This document shows, one piece after another, positions 24,029 to 34,173 of a stretch of DNA of 64,000 nt. The position numbers and the translations under genes are program-made. The notes beneath the pieces were generated by a model. It did not search any database and was not told where the DNA came from. It saw nothing but the letters and a program-made list of their open reading frames with translations. The first letter of the stretch is position 1. Each line of letters begins with the position of its first letter. Origin of the DNA: Eutypella sp. D-1 (lineage: Eukaryota > Ascomycota > Sordariomycetes > Xylariales > Diatrypaceae); NCBI GenBank assembly GCA_023313575.1, contig JAJTTP010000010.1, positions 682,001 through 746,000 of the forward strand, written 5' to 3'.

Positions 24029-24476
24029 ACACAGTTGAGAGGGGGCTTGCTAAACCACTGTTTAGGTGGCTTGGATAGCGCACCCAGTACAATCTATACG
24101 AATATCTTCCATGAGTGCTGCATCTTGGAGGATTTCATCCTCGTCCTATGACGATGTGTTTGTGAATCCCACTAGTGGTCTTTGTATTAGATCAGAGTTC
24201 AGGCTAAACAATGCCATTGTTCGGACAATGGCGGCCAACACGATGGGCAACCTACTGTGCCCGGTCGCTGGCCAGTTCCAAAACACAAAATGATCCAGGA
24301 CGAGCCTTGTGACGATACAACAAGTTTGCCTGTTTTTTCCTAATATGTAAGCAATGACATGGCTGCCGAGATGTCGGGTAACCTTATTGAACTACAGATC
24401 ACACATTCGAACCATCACATTTACGCACAGACACATATTCATAACCATCAACAAATACATAAGAACTACCACCACC
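24029..24476. other. Intergenic region between GH127 and F-box genes
   Basis: No supported gene. The last 100 bases, rich in ACA/CAT, resemble a fungal 5' leader before the ATG in ACCACCATGG at 24477. Confidence 0.5.
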
Positions 24477-26228
24477 ATGGCCGACGCTGACACTACCATT
24501 GGCATCTACTCATTACCAAATGAGGTCCTGATCGCCATATTTGAGCACCTAGTGCCGGATACTGTGCCAACCGATTTCACAGGGTTACTCGATGAAGAGC
24601 ACTTGGAGCGGCGCGAGACGGTGCACAACCTTTGTCTAGTGTCCAAACAATTAGGCATCGCTGCGCAGGAGGTCCTCCATTATAATGTCGCCATTACCAA
24701 CGGGACCCAGCTCTTTCATCTGTTCCGAAGACTCTGGAATAACCCGCATTTGCGGGGACAGACGCGCTCCTTCGCGTGCCTCGTGAATCCGGCGGACCCT
24801 GACGTGATGGTTTCCGCGGTGAAGGCGTGGAATAAGGGTTTTAAGGGCCTCTCTGCCGACGTCTCACATCCCCTCATCCAGCATTTTCTTGACACCGGTT
24901 TCATAAAGCTGGAGAGTGTTGAGGAGGCGGGGCACATCACAGAGAAGGACCCGTCGCCGGAGGATTTCCCCTCTCTGTATGTCCCACAGATTCTACTTGC
25001 TGGTATTCTTGCTATGCAAAATGGGGTACAGGATCTGCTCTTGATGACGCACCCAGGAAAGTGGCCAGCTGGAGATGCCGATTACGAACCTGGAGATGCC
25101 GATTACGAACTAGAGGACATCATTTTCTCAGGACCTCTTACTGACGGCTTCAGACCAAGTACGGTGTCGCTTCCCGAGGCGCCCATGTCGACGGTGAAGT
25201 CGCTCAAGATGATTCCCGGGGCGAAGCCCTTGATCACGGGCGAAACGACGGCAATGATCGGTCCCACAAGCGTTCGCTTCTGGCAGCTTGAAAATGTCAC
25301 TAGAATTGAGATGAACGGGGACAACGGCGGGTGGGTCTCATTGCTCTTTCCCTTCGGTAAGTGTATCGAAAAACCTGAAGGTCCCGTGCCCGAAGACATG
25401 GTCAAGGTGATGAATCGCATAACAGACCTTCGACTTAGTAATAGTAACACCTCGCTCCGCAAAATGGGCGCGCTTCTCTCACTCTTCCCGAATCTCAGGG
25501 CGCTTAGATGGGATTTTCGAGAACGTGGCTTCAGCATTATAGATATGCTTCATCCTGACACGATCCTTGAGGATGATTCGTCCGATAGTGATGGAGACGG
25601 CCCGAGATTCTCAATGTCTAAGGCACTGAAGAAGGCTCCGAAGGGGCTAGAGTCCCTCCACATCGAGACGGTTCCGGATGATTACAACGGGGTTACAGCC
25701 CTAATGCCAGGCCCGCTTCCTGAAGAGCTGTATGGTCTCTCCTGGTTCGAGAACCTCAAGTATCTCACGATTGATATACACAGAATCATCTCGTACCTTG
25801 ATCGGGTGGTAGGGGACCGTGTCCCGCCGCCTTTCGAACAGACGCTGCCTTCCTCCCTAGTCCGACTAGATCTCATCAACAGATGTACCGATAACACCAT
25901 TGAGGACAACCTAGAACGCAGGCTCGGTCCAATGAAAGTCTACTTTCAAGTTCTTCGAGATTTCGCGCGTTGTTGCAGCAATACCCACCCCAACTTCCGA
26001 AGCATCTCGATCAAGGCATTCCACCCCGTAAGAGAGGCAGGGAACCCATCCTTTAGATATACCGAGGAACAGTTTGAAAGGCTGCGCAGTAGCGTAGACC
26101 CTGAGATCCGCGAACTAGTTTCTCTATTCAAGAAGGTCGGGGTTACCTTTGAGATGCACTTTGTGGCCTTCCCAACGACTTGTCTCGGACCTGATCAATT
26201 CGAACGTGCCACAAACGTTCAGATTTAA
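24477..26228 (+). CDS. F-box protein, intronless
   Basis: Probable substrate adaptor of an SCF ubiquitin ligase. The 583-aa protein starts at 24477 in a good Kozak context; the frame is open further upstream but that part looks like leader. Residues about 9-60 carry the F-box (IYSLPNEVLIAIFEHLVPD, then VHNLCLVSKQLGIAAQEVL), which would bind Skp1. The rest has leucine-rich-repeat-like spacing (VKSLKMIPGA, ITDLRLSNSNTSLRKMGALL, LRALRWDF, LESLHIETVP) typical of fungal F-box/LRR proteins. A 21-nt tandem duplication adds GDADYEP/GDADYEL near residue 200. The target is unknown. Confidence 0.78.
   Translation: MADADTTIGIYSLPNEVLIAIFEHLVPDTVPTDFTGLLDEEHLERRETVHNLCLVSKQLGIAAQEVLHYNVAITNGTQLFHLFRRLWNNPHLRGQTRSFACLVNPADPDVMVSAVKAWNKGFKGLSADVSHPLIQHFLDTGFIKLESVEEAGHITEKDPSPEDFPSLYVPQILLAGILAMQNGVQDLLLMTHPGKWPAGDADYEPGDADYELEDIIFSGPLTDGFRPSTVSLPEAPMSTVKSLKMIPGAKPLITGETTAMIGPTSVRFWQLENVTRIEMNGDNGGWVSLLFPFGKCIEKPEGPVPEDMVKVMNRITDLRLSNSNTSLRKMGALLSLFPNLRALRWDFRERGFSIIDMLHPDTILEDDSSDSDGDGPRFSMSKALKKAPKGLESLHIETVPDDYNGVTALMPGPLPEELYGLSWFENLKYLTIDIHRIISYLDRVVGDRVPPPFEQTLPSSLVRLDLINRCTDNTIEDNLERRLGPMKVYFQVLRDFARCCSNTHPNFRSISIKAFHPVREAGNPSFRYTEEQFERLRSSVDPEIRELVSLFKKVGVTFEMHFVAFPTTCLGPDQFERATNVQI
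25069..25110 (+). repeat. Two-copy 21-nt tandem repeat inside F-box gene
   Basis: CTGGAGATGCCGATTACGAAC occurs twice head-to-tail without mismatch (25069-25089, 25090-25110). It adds seven residues in frame, so it is recent or length-polymorphic. Confidence 0.85.
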
Positions 26229-26489
26229 TTGTGTGGGGTTTGATAAAAGAGAGCGTAATAACATATATGTAAGTACACATCTATTTGTTTCACGACTGCT
26301 AAGACAGATCAGAGTAAGCAGGAAAATATACACGTAGACAATGCAACTTTCACTGTTCCATCCATAATTGTAGTGCTTTGTGCTGACTCTTAATAGCTGA
26401 CCACTGACCTTAACAATGTTGTGTTTACTCTTTGATTTCCCTTTTTTGAAATAGCCCTGGTAAGGTCCATTCGAATTAGTAACTACCTT

Positions 26490-27034
26490 TTAACAATATC
26501 TACTTGCAGATGTGAACTTGCCTAAGATCTCGGGCATCCAGGGATCCCTCAGCCTCCCAAAGAACTCACCCTTGGGCTGTACCTGGCCCCGGGCATGGTC
26601 ATCTAGTGTCCCATAGAAGACATAGATATTTTCGCCAGCGTTGGCCTGCCATTTAAATACCAGATTCAAGTAAGTATCGACACTACACGAGGCTTCACTA
26701 ACCCCTTTGTTGAAATGCCCTTTCACAACGAGGTATCAAAGGAAACACTCACCCCATACTCCAAGATCGGTCCACCACACGTACCGCAAAATTCACGATG
26801 CAGCAGCGTGCCGCTGCCGTTATCGGCCTCGTGGACCCGAATATATGATCCCGCGCCTGGTTCGAGCTCGAATGCGGCGCGCGGGATCTTCGTCGTGATG
26901 CCGTGCTCGCCGCCGGTGAAACGCTTGCAGTTGCTGCAATGGCAGAGGCTGGTGCGAGCCTCGGTAGCCGGGTCCGCTACCGTGATGATGTACCGTACCG
27001 CACCGCAATAGCAGCCGCCTGGAAGCGGGGTCAT
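26490..27034 (-). CDS. GFA/CENP-V domain zinc-binding protein, two exons
   Basis: Small protein of the Gfa family (glutathione-dependent formaldehyde-activating-like; CENP-V/GFA fold). Exons on the minus strand: 27034-26753 and 26645-26490 (145 aa). The start is at MTPLPGGCYCGAVRY, since the open frame before it has leader-like composition. Zinc ligands are visible as GCYCGAVRY (CxC), LCHCSNCKRFTGG (CxxC) and REFCGTCGGPILEYG (CxxC). The second exon supplies the family C-terminus ANAGENIYVFYGTLDDH and KGEFFGRLRDPWMPEI, which confirms the intron. Most fungal members have no known substrate; a general detoxification role is only possible. Confidence 0.85.
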
Positions 27035-27787
27035 TGCTCTTGCTTGTGGTTCAGTTGAAGTGGTAGTAATTAGCACCTTGGGGTGTCTTGTGCTGGCCTT
27101 ATTGTTAAGAGGGGTAGCCAACAGTGGCTGGGGCGAAAGAAGAGATCTTTGATCGCGAGATGAAATTGCAATATAGGTAGGTAGTAAGTGATTTGGCAAG
27201 GATCGCAATGCTGTGATAGATCTGATGCCCGGCTTAACGGGGGCGCGTTATGAGCATTACATTAAGCAACTTTTACTTACGGAATATAGGAAGTCAAGTG
27301 CCTCGATGCTTATCTACAGAGTTGCCGCCAATGTTGGAAATGCACTGTATTCGACACGAAACGACGAAGCATTAATTACTCCAGGGGGCAAAATTACATG
27401 CATGATGATATATACAATCAGGAATTGTGTAATCACTTCTGACGGTTCTACGACGTCATCCGCAGTCCCACTTTATAGCACCGGGGTCCGGGGCCGAATA
27501 TCTGGAGACCTACGGACCCAAGTAAACATCGACATCATATGTTGCAAATAGCACTGCTTCTGTATGATATTCACTGTGCATAATCATACACTCTTGCACA
27601 AGCAGAAATGATTTTATTCTCTCGGTGATGTAATCGTTGCCCATCTGGGCGTCACCGCGTGGCTCTCCGGTGTTGTAACTGGAGCAGTACATGCAAAATA
27701 ATCAAACGGTTAGGAGCATTATCACAATACACCAGCTTGGTATCAATATTGTGCTTGTTGAGTTCCGCGGGTGGGATTATACTGTAT
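27035..27787. other. Intergenic region
   Basis: Promoter of the GFA gene (minus) and 3' flank of the zinc-knuckle gene. The open frame at 27213-27551 (+) shows no family feature and is not called. Confidence 0.45.
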
Positions 27788-29374
27788 TCATTCATCTGCT
27801 TTCGGTGCGACGGGGTGGCTGTTCTGTAGGCATTCGCGACACGTCATTATAACAAAATACTCCTCCTGGCCTCTAGGCCTGCCGCACTCTCGGCAATGCC
27901 GCGTACAAAGGTAGTGGGAGCATCCGTTGGCTGGACATTCTACCTTCCATCGGCAGTCCTGAGTCAAGTGTGGTCGGCCACAACGGCACTTCTTTAGATT
28001 GCACTTCCGGCCGGCATGGCCTAGCAGCCCGCACATGCAGCAGCGACGACTGCACAACATTGCATTCTTGTGCTTGAAGTGCCCTGGCGGGTAAGGGTTA
28101 CCGCACCTCCGACTGCATCGCACAGGGCAATTAAATGCCGTGTGGAACTGGGGAAATGGCTCGCACTTACACCGGTTAAGCGGGTCAACCGGGCAGGATT
28201 CGGCATCATGCTCTCTTGAGTTGCAGTGACCGCAGCCGGACGGGCAGTTCTGTGTCAGGTGGCCTTCGTCCGTGCAGTTCCGGCACCAAACTCTAGGCTT
28301 ATCATGCCGTCTCCTGGGGTGAGCCTGCGGGACGACCTTCGGCTTGTCACGAAACATAGCTCGAATATGCGTTCTGCTCAGACTTCTCCGCCGCGATAGT
28401 TTATCCAGCTCGGACAGGCGTCGTCTGGGGAATAGGATGTAGCGTGTCTTCCAGACGACGGAGCACCATGCCCCAGGCGCCGGCTGGCTGCGACTTCGCC
28501 GAGCACGGCCGCGGCGCACGCAATCTAAATTGTGCATTTCTGGCTTGAGCCTCTCTAGGTGGCCGATGCTCCGTAGCCTCATGAACAAGAGAACGATTTC
28601 GTTGAGGTGCTTGGGAACGTCAGAGGGTGAGATTGCAAGAATGTACGGGTCGATGAAAAACAACGGGTTGAAGTGCTCCGGGACTGAATATTGGCTGCCC
28701 CAGCCAGAGTATAAGTGGAAAACATGCTGCACCTCCATGTTCCATTTCAACTTCTTCAAGTGTTCACCAACGTCTTCCTTCCAAACAGCCGTCGCGCTCT
28801 GCCGTGATCTGTCTAAATACCGTTTATAGAACTTCATGAGTGCTTGTAAGGAAGGGTCTATTTCCAAGAAATGGCGCTGTACCAGTCCGTAGACGAATTC
28901 GTCTAAAGAGGGGAACGTGCGGTACGCGGTCGTCGTGCGATTGCGACAGTGGTACCAGGGCGTTGCAGATGCCGCAGATGGCTCCGGGTCTGGTAGCTTA
29001 ACAATGTACTGCATAAAGGAGGCTGGTTCGTCGACGTTCCACTCTGTCTCCAGCATTTTGCTTGCGAGTTCGAGGTCGATGCCGAAATCACGATTCAATG
29101 ATTTGACTTGCGCAGTGGGACAGCCGTGGGAGGTTGGCGAGAGATACGCCTTTGCCTGTGCCCGATGAGGTCTCAAGTAGTCCTCCATGATGCGGTTTAT
29201 GACGATATCGCGTTGTCCAAGACACCGGTGAGAGTACCGGCGGGAGTCCAAGTCGATGCCATTAAGAGGGTAATGTATGGCATTGTGATGCAGCAACTCG
29301 TAAAATCCTGCCCCCACCCATGGTGTTCCAGCATTGCTGGTAATCTCAGCATCGGTCAGTTTGATGACAGACAT
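27788..29374 (-). CDS. Zinc-knuckle array protein, unknown function
   Basis: A single exon encodes 528 aa. Residues 1-280 have no recognised domain but a balanced globular composition. Residues about 285-360 are strongly basic and Arg-rich (RRGRARRSRSQPA, FPRRRLSELDKLSRRRSLS). From residue 363 the chain holds 26 cysteines in about 155 residues. Three perfect CX2CX4HX4C knuckles are visible (CRNCTDEGHLTQNC, CGHCNSREHDAESC, CCMCGLLGHAGRKC), plus two spacing variants (CKCEPFPQFHTAFNC and CRCGRPHLTQDC). This suggests a nucleic-acid, probably RNA, binding protein. It is not a retrotransposon Gag by its context, as no protease or reverse transcriptase frame adjoins, though descent from one cannot be excluded. 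Confidence 0.7.
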   Translation of the reverse strand: MSVIKLTDAEITSNAGTPWVGAGFYELLHHNAIHYPLNGIDLDSRRYSHRCLGQRDIVINRIMEDYLRPHRAQAKAYLSPTSHGCPTAQVKSLNRDFGIDLELASKMLETEWNVDEPASFMQYIVKLPDPEPSAASATPWYHCRNRTTTAYRTFPSLDEFVYGLVQRHFLEIDPSLQALMKFYKRYLDRSRQSATAVWKEDVGEHLKKLKWNMEVQHVFHLYSGWGSQYSVPEHFNPLFFIDPYILAISPSDVPKHLNEIVLLFMRLRSIGHLERLKPEMHNLDCVRRGRARRSRSQPAPGAWCSVVWKTRYILFPRRRLSELDKLSRRRSLSRTHIRAMFRDKPKVVPQAHPRRRHDKPRVWCRNCTDEGHLTQNCPSGCGHCNSREHDAESCPVDPLNRCKCEPFPQFHTAFNCPVRCSRRCGNPYPPGHFKHKNAMLCSRRCCMCGLLGHAGRKCNLKKCRCGRPHLTQDCRWKVECPANGCSHYLCTRHCRECGRPRGQEEYFVIMTCRECLQNSHPVAPKADE

Positions 29375-30462
29375 ATGTGATGATAATTTGTCTCTGCGCT
29401 TAGCTTCGCCTCATATGGCCTGGTTTAGTGTTCATCAACAGGAGCCTAGTTGCTTGGTTGGAAAAACGGAGTGGTCGAAGTACGAAGTAAATATTGAATA
29501 AACCGCTAGAACACGAAAGTACACGGTGCGTTAAGATTAGGTTCGATAGCGTCGGTCGTTAAAAGCCGAGGCGATATTATGCCTGTTACTGTAACGGTAG
29601 GATATGGAACCAGGATAAAACGCTGTTTTTACCACTGTATTACGGTTTAAAGGTGAGGAAAGGAAAGAAGGAAAAGAGATGATCAAATCCTAGGATCGTA
29701 GCCACCTATAAGGTCTAAATAAAAAAAAGGGCGTGGTAGCTACTATCAGCCTGGCTACTTTAGGTAAGTACTTGTTCAATGTGGCCTAAAAAGTGGATCC
29801 GTGTCGATCCCATTGAATAGGTGCCTATTGTGGCCGTTGGCTGTTGCTTGCCAGTGTCATTCGTGCCTCCAGGTTAAGGGAACTCTTTAACAGGAATAAG
29901 TATTCAAGATTAGCTGCCATCAATTATATCGGTCCTCTATCTTGCCATGTCAATAAGTGACTATAGGTGTTTTAAAACTCGCTATTAGAATTTACATTCC
30001 TTACATTTTCCATCGTCTAAGTATAACCCCTCTTTAAGACTTACGATCGTTATTTGCGAGCATCTCAACTTTGCCTTAGTCATTATTGCACTACACATCC
30101 ACTCATTAGCAAGATTATTTTTCTCTGCGCCATGCGTAGAGGGCCCTTGATTGTGCTTCACTTACTTCGGCAACTTGCTTCACGGCATGACAACCAATCA
30201 TGATTAGGCGAGCCTTCGAGAAATTACCTGTCTCACGGCTTCAGATGTCTATTGTGGCAGTCAAGACGATCCATTGCAGTGTGAATCTATTCCAACACAA
30301 TCCAGTCCCACACAATCCAGTCCCATATAAGTTCATATTTGGATGGCATCAAACACGTAGCTCAAGTGTTAGGGATTTGGGGGCTGAGAGCTTGCTGTAG
30401 GGTAGTAGATATATAGGGTTAACCTAACTCCCCCGTCTTTTCTACCCCTTCTATTCCCCAGA
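29375..30462. other. AT-rich intergenic region
   Basis: No supported gene. A short direct repeat (ACAATCCAGTCCCA, two copies) lies near 30297-30327. The region borders a solo LTR and may be repeat-derived. Confidence 0.5.
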
Positions 30463-30765
30463 TGTCACACGGTTTTGATAGGATCTTGGCAGAAGTATGG
30501 TATTTGGAATCATGCAGCGTAATTATCTGCAGTTATGGCTGCAAACGGAAGGTGTTGGATTGCAGATGACCACCAACGACCTAATGGCGGTTAAGACGGC
30601 TATAACAGAATATCCGATGGCGATACGTACCAGCCATCAATCGTGTATATATAGGACCTAGATCTCCCAGCCAGATTGATCGAGAGGAGAAGACCCAAGA
30701 AGAATTATTAGTTGTTCTGATCCTATTCATCTAAGCCCTAGATCCCTAGCCCTTGTTACACCAGA
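30458..30765. mobile_element. Solo LTR (298 bp, 30463-30760) with 5-bp target-site duplication CCAGA
   Basis: The body starts TGTCAC and ends GTTACA, which form a 6-bp terminal inverted repeat with one mismatch and the canonical TG...CA ends. It is flanked on both sides by CCAGA (30458-30462 and 30761-30765). A TATATATA box lies at 30646-30653 in the second half, as expected for an LTR promoter. No internal coding region or second LTR is seen, so this is most likely a solo LTR left by recombination. The superfamily (copia or gypsy) cannot be told from the LTR alone. Confidence 0.7.
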
Positions 30766-32206
30766 ATTCAGACTGGTCCCCGGTATACCGTATACTGCTC
30801 CTCTCACTCCTATCTCCCCACCAAAAACTGACATCACGCGCAAGTTCGTTTGCACACGTGGTTCAATTTAGGGTGATCCACCAAGGCCACAGTAGGCAAA
30901 TCAGGCCGATAGCAAGCTCTACAAGGGTTTGACGCTGGAAGATGTTTTCTTGATTAGTTGTTAGTGTACTGATAGTAAGAAGCTCAACGGAAAACAGTGC
31001 TGTGTAACGAAGCCGTCACCACTGGTCTTGATTTTATATAACAGAAGATGTAGAAAGGTTGAATACTTAGATTGATCGCTGGCTAGCTAAAGAGAGACTA
31101 TCTAAGTTAGCCGGCCTACGCCCTTTATATATTATCGACCCGTCAGTAGAGATTTTGAAAGAGTCATCCCTTACGATCCAGAGTGGTCACGTGGGATCAC
31201 CTAGGATCACTTGAGTGATCCTAAAGTCGTTCATGAGTCTCATCCATACATGCCTCGTAACCAAATTTCTTGCTGTGTTAAAGGGCTTACAAGAAGTGTC
31301 ACGACTAGCCCCTAATAGCTGCCTGACAGATAAGCCACACTACCAGATCAACCGCAATTGCTCGCAAGCCAAAATGGTACAGTGTTCCAATCCGTCTGGA
31401 CTTGGAATATCTAGGCTTATATTGGCTAAGTTCTGTGGTTCTAATAATATGTCACGCACCGTGACAAGAAGCCGGGACAAGTTACGATTGGGTTTCATGG
31501 TATTATGGAAGCTTAAAGAATTGATATTGTTAACAACTAACGTATCTATCAGTTCTCGCCGGGATAAACATGATCGGCTATGCAAATTTAAAAAGGTTGA
31601 CAAATATAATAGTGATATTAATTAAATTCGTTTAAAACTAGTTAACATTTTCCAATATTTCTAATAGTGAAAGGAATGCGGTGATTAGGAAAGCATCATT
31701 TATTCGTTTATCGCTCACCTACCTCACGTAGGTAGCGAAACTTCGGAGACAACAATATTCTTGCAATTATCTGGCCGTTCAGATCCCTGCATAGCCGGCC
31801 TACCGGCAAGAAAAGAAAAGAAAGCGACATGTTACCTTGTGTTGGGAAATGAGTCAACTCCGGTTGCCGTAGCTGTTGGTTCCTGTCGTTATTGGCTGAT
31901 GTAACGATGTACCGAAATCCTATGAACCAAGGCTCGGTAGTAGGCTGTGCCGAGACGGTTTGAATGCATTGCTAAGTAGACCTAGGTAGCGGTATATAAC
32001 GTGGTTGTCACACACAACCTGACCAGTGGCGTGAGTTGGGTGACATGAGGCCGACGTCGTACTGTTAAGAGCTCCGATTGAGGGGTTCCCGCCTTCCAGC
32101 AAGCAACCTAAGTAATTATATTTCAACCCCATTCCCATCTTCACCTAAGACCATTCACCCGTCTCATTACAACACAAAAATCTCCACAAGACGCAAAACT
32201 ATCAAC
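30766..32206. other. AT-rich, repeat-like intergenic region upstream of EthD gene
   Basis: No supported gene. It contains a near-palindrome at 31202-31223 (arms TAGGATCACT/AGTGATCCTA, spacer TG) and the pair ACGTAGGTAG/CTACCT around 31715-31735. The open frame 31215-31625 has no recognisable feature. The region is possibly remnant of transposable elements. Confidence 0.45.
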
Positions 32207-32674
32207 ATGGTCGGCCAACCCTTGAAGTACACCGTCACCCACTACCGCAAGCCCGAACGCACGCATGAGGCGTTCATCAAGTGGATCACGGAGGAGCACC
32301 TCCCAGTTGCTTTGCCCATTTTCAAGAAACATGGAATCCTCGGGTATTCGCTTGTAAGTAGTCCTGAATAGGATTTTGAACCGCCCACAGTGCTTAATTT
32401 CATCTAGTTTGTCACCCCTGCTACTCTTAACGGTGCACTAAAGGAGGAGATGGGAAAACTTCGACCAAGTTGGGAATTTGCCGACTTCGACTGCTTCCTG
32501 GAGTATACAATCCCCGACGTGCAGACTATCAAGAATGTGATGTCGGACCCAGCCTGGCAGGAAGTGATCAAGGATCAAGAGGAGTGGGTGGACACTTCCA
32601 AGGCTTTGGTCTCTCTTGGATACCATACCCCTTACCTCCTAGAGACTGGAGAGGTTGTGAACATGCCAAAATAA
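32207..32674 (+). CDS. EthD-domain (dimeric alpha/beta-barrel) protein, two exons
   Basis: Small cytosolic protein of the EthD family, whose ferredoxin-like fold dimerises. Fungal members often act as polyketide-tailoring oxygenases, dehydratases or decarboxylases. Exons: 32207-32353 and 32408-32674 (137 aa). The N-terminal strand and helix show YTVTHYRKPERTHEAFIKWI and EEHLPVALPIFKKHGILGY, the family's H..P.....F..Y....H pattern. The second half repeats the strand-helix plan (FADFDCFLEYTIPD, VMSDPAWQEVIKDQEEWVD). No polyketide synthase or other cluster gene lies nearby, so its pathway cannot be inferred. Confidence 0.82.
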
Positions 32675-34173
32675 CTGAGCCATCATGACCAATGTACCTG
32701 AGGCAGAGTGCCAAAGCGCAAGACAGGGTAGGACAGGGCAAGGCTCTCGGGGCCCCGCAGCACAGGAAAGACAGGATTCCTCTAAGCGCCTAGCTAAGCT
32801 ATAGCCTACATTAAGAGCGTATACCACCTTCAAACGAATCCTATTTGGCATCATTGCCGTTCCCTTGTTCCGATTAGCCGCATGCAAGCAAGGCTCCAAC
32901 CGCCCCTAAATTTCTGTAGTAGCTCCAAGAATTTCCAGTGTGATTTTTACGCGCGTTTCAATTTATGTGGGTGCAGATGATATATTTATTGGTTTGAATA
33001 CGATGTTAGGAGTCACCCCTTGCCTGTGCCCAGCCTTATCCCAATTCAATGCGCTGTAACCTCTCCTCGCTTTTCAAGATAACAAGGCCGCTAAGAGGCT
33101 ACCAGGATTCAGGACTCAGTTACGTACTTACCTGTATCACTCCAACGTGCATACTCCCAGTGTAACCTTAACAGTGTGGGTAGCTAGTACAGTCGATTCT
33201 CACCAACATCCCTGCTAGTCCTAGGCCGCACCGTAGACAGTATGTGAAGGAATTATACCCCTAAAACCCAACTGAAATTATTGCGATATTATAGAGCGCC
33301 TAAAGCGATAGCTAGAAAATAAAATGCTATAGAGTCTCTTTCAAGTCTATTATCCGTGTCATAAACACTTTTATAATACATTTTCATCCGTGGTTTCCAT
33401 GTTAAAGAATAAAGGTTTTGGCTGGTTTTGGTGGCTGGTACACGTGTGGCTCAATCAATCTATAACACGCCTTAACAAGGTAGGTGTTGTGCAAGTAGAA
33501 GCCGAAGTGATTTGAAACGAAGTCTTATCCTGCCCTAGCGAGGAGAACGTGGAATCTACATTTGTAATCATTATGGTTCCGGAGTCCCAAAGATCCCCAA
33601 TCTAAAGGTAACTTCAAGTTCAAACAGCAAGGCCGGCTTAAGGCTTGAGCTGCTAAATAGGCAGTGTTTGGCTGCGTAGTATCGTCAAGTGCTGTCTGAT
33701 GCTCTCCTTCGTCTCAACACTAACAACCATGGCACTCCAAGCTGAGAGCTAAGCCCCCCAAAAATATTTAAAAAAGAGAAAGAAAACAAAAACCCCGGGA
33801 CGACTTCCAGAATCATCTTTTTTTTTAATGGTGGAATGTGTGGAGATATCGGAAATGTTGTGCGCTGACTTAGTGTACTGTCGGCGTCTTTTAAGAGCGT
33901 CTATTTGATTTTAACATACTGGAGAAAGTGAGTGTTTGTTCAATTGTCTCAGGTGACCCACCCAGTGTAGCCGGGCACGTGAGGGTCTTCACATAGAACA
34001 AAGAATGTGCTATAGTAAGAAAGGGGGTAGTAAGTAAGCATTGTTCTCGAAATACACGGTTCCGGTTTCGGAATCTTTGGAAACGTTTAATAGAGAGAAG
34101 AAATCTGATGCAGCGTGGAGGCGCAAGCGCTCCAGGTTATCCGTGAGTGTGTTGTATTAAGGAAACTTCTAAT
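32675..34173. other. AT-rich intergenic region
   Basis: No supported gene. The stretch 33240-33420 is very AT-rich with TATA/CTATAG-like words and may be a decayed repeat. Confidence 0.5.

Noticed and set aside
27213..27551. 112-codon plus-strand frame beside the GFA gene
   Set aside because: No recognisable motif, starts in the GFA promoter and ends in AT-rich DNA; likely chance.
30938..31048. GAAGA repeats flanking a 101-bp TGTT...AACA segment, like a tiny LTR element
   Set aside because: Far shorter than a usual LTR, overlaps low-complexity AT-rich DNA, and a 5-bp match is likely by chance after looking for one.
20933..32674. A secondary-metabolite cluster around the EthD and GFA genes
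   Set aside because: No polyketide synthase, peptide synthetase, terpene cyclase, P450 or transporter lies in the window.
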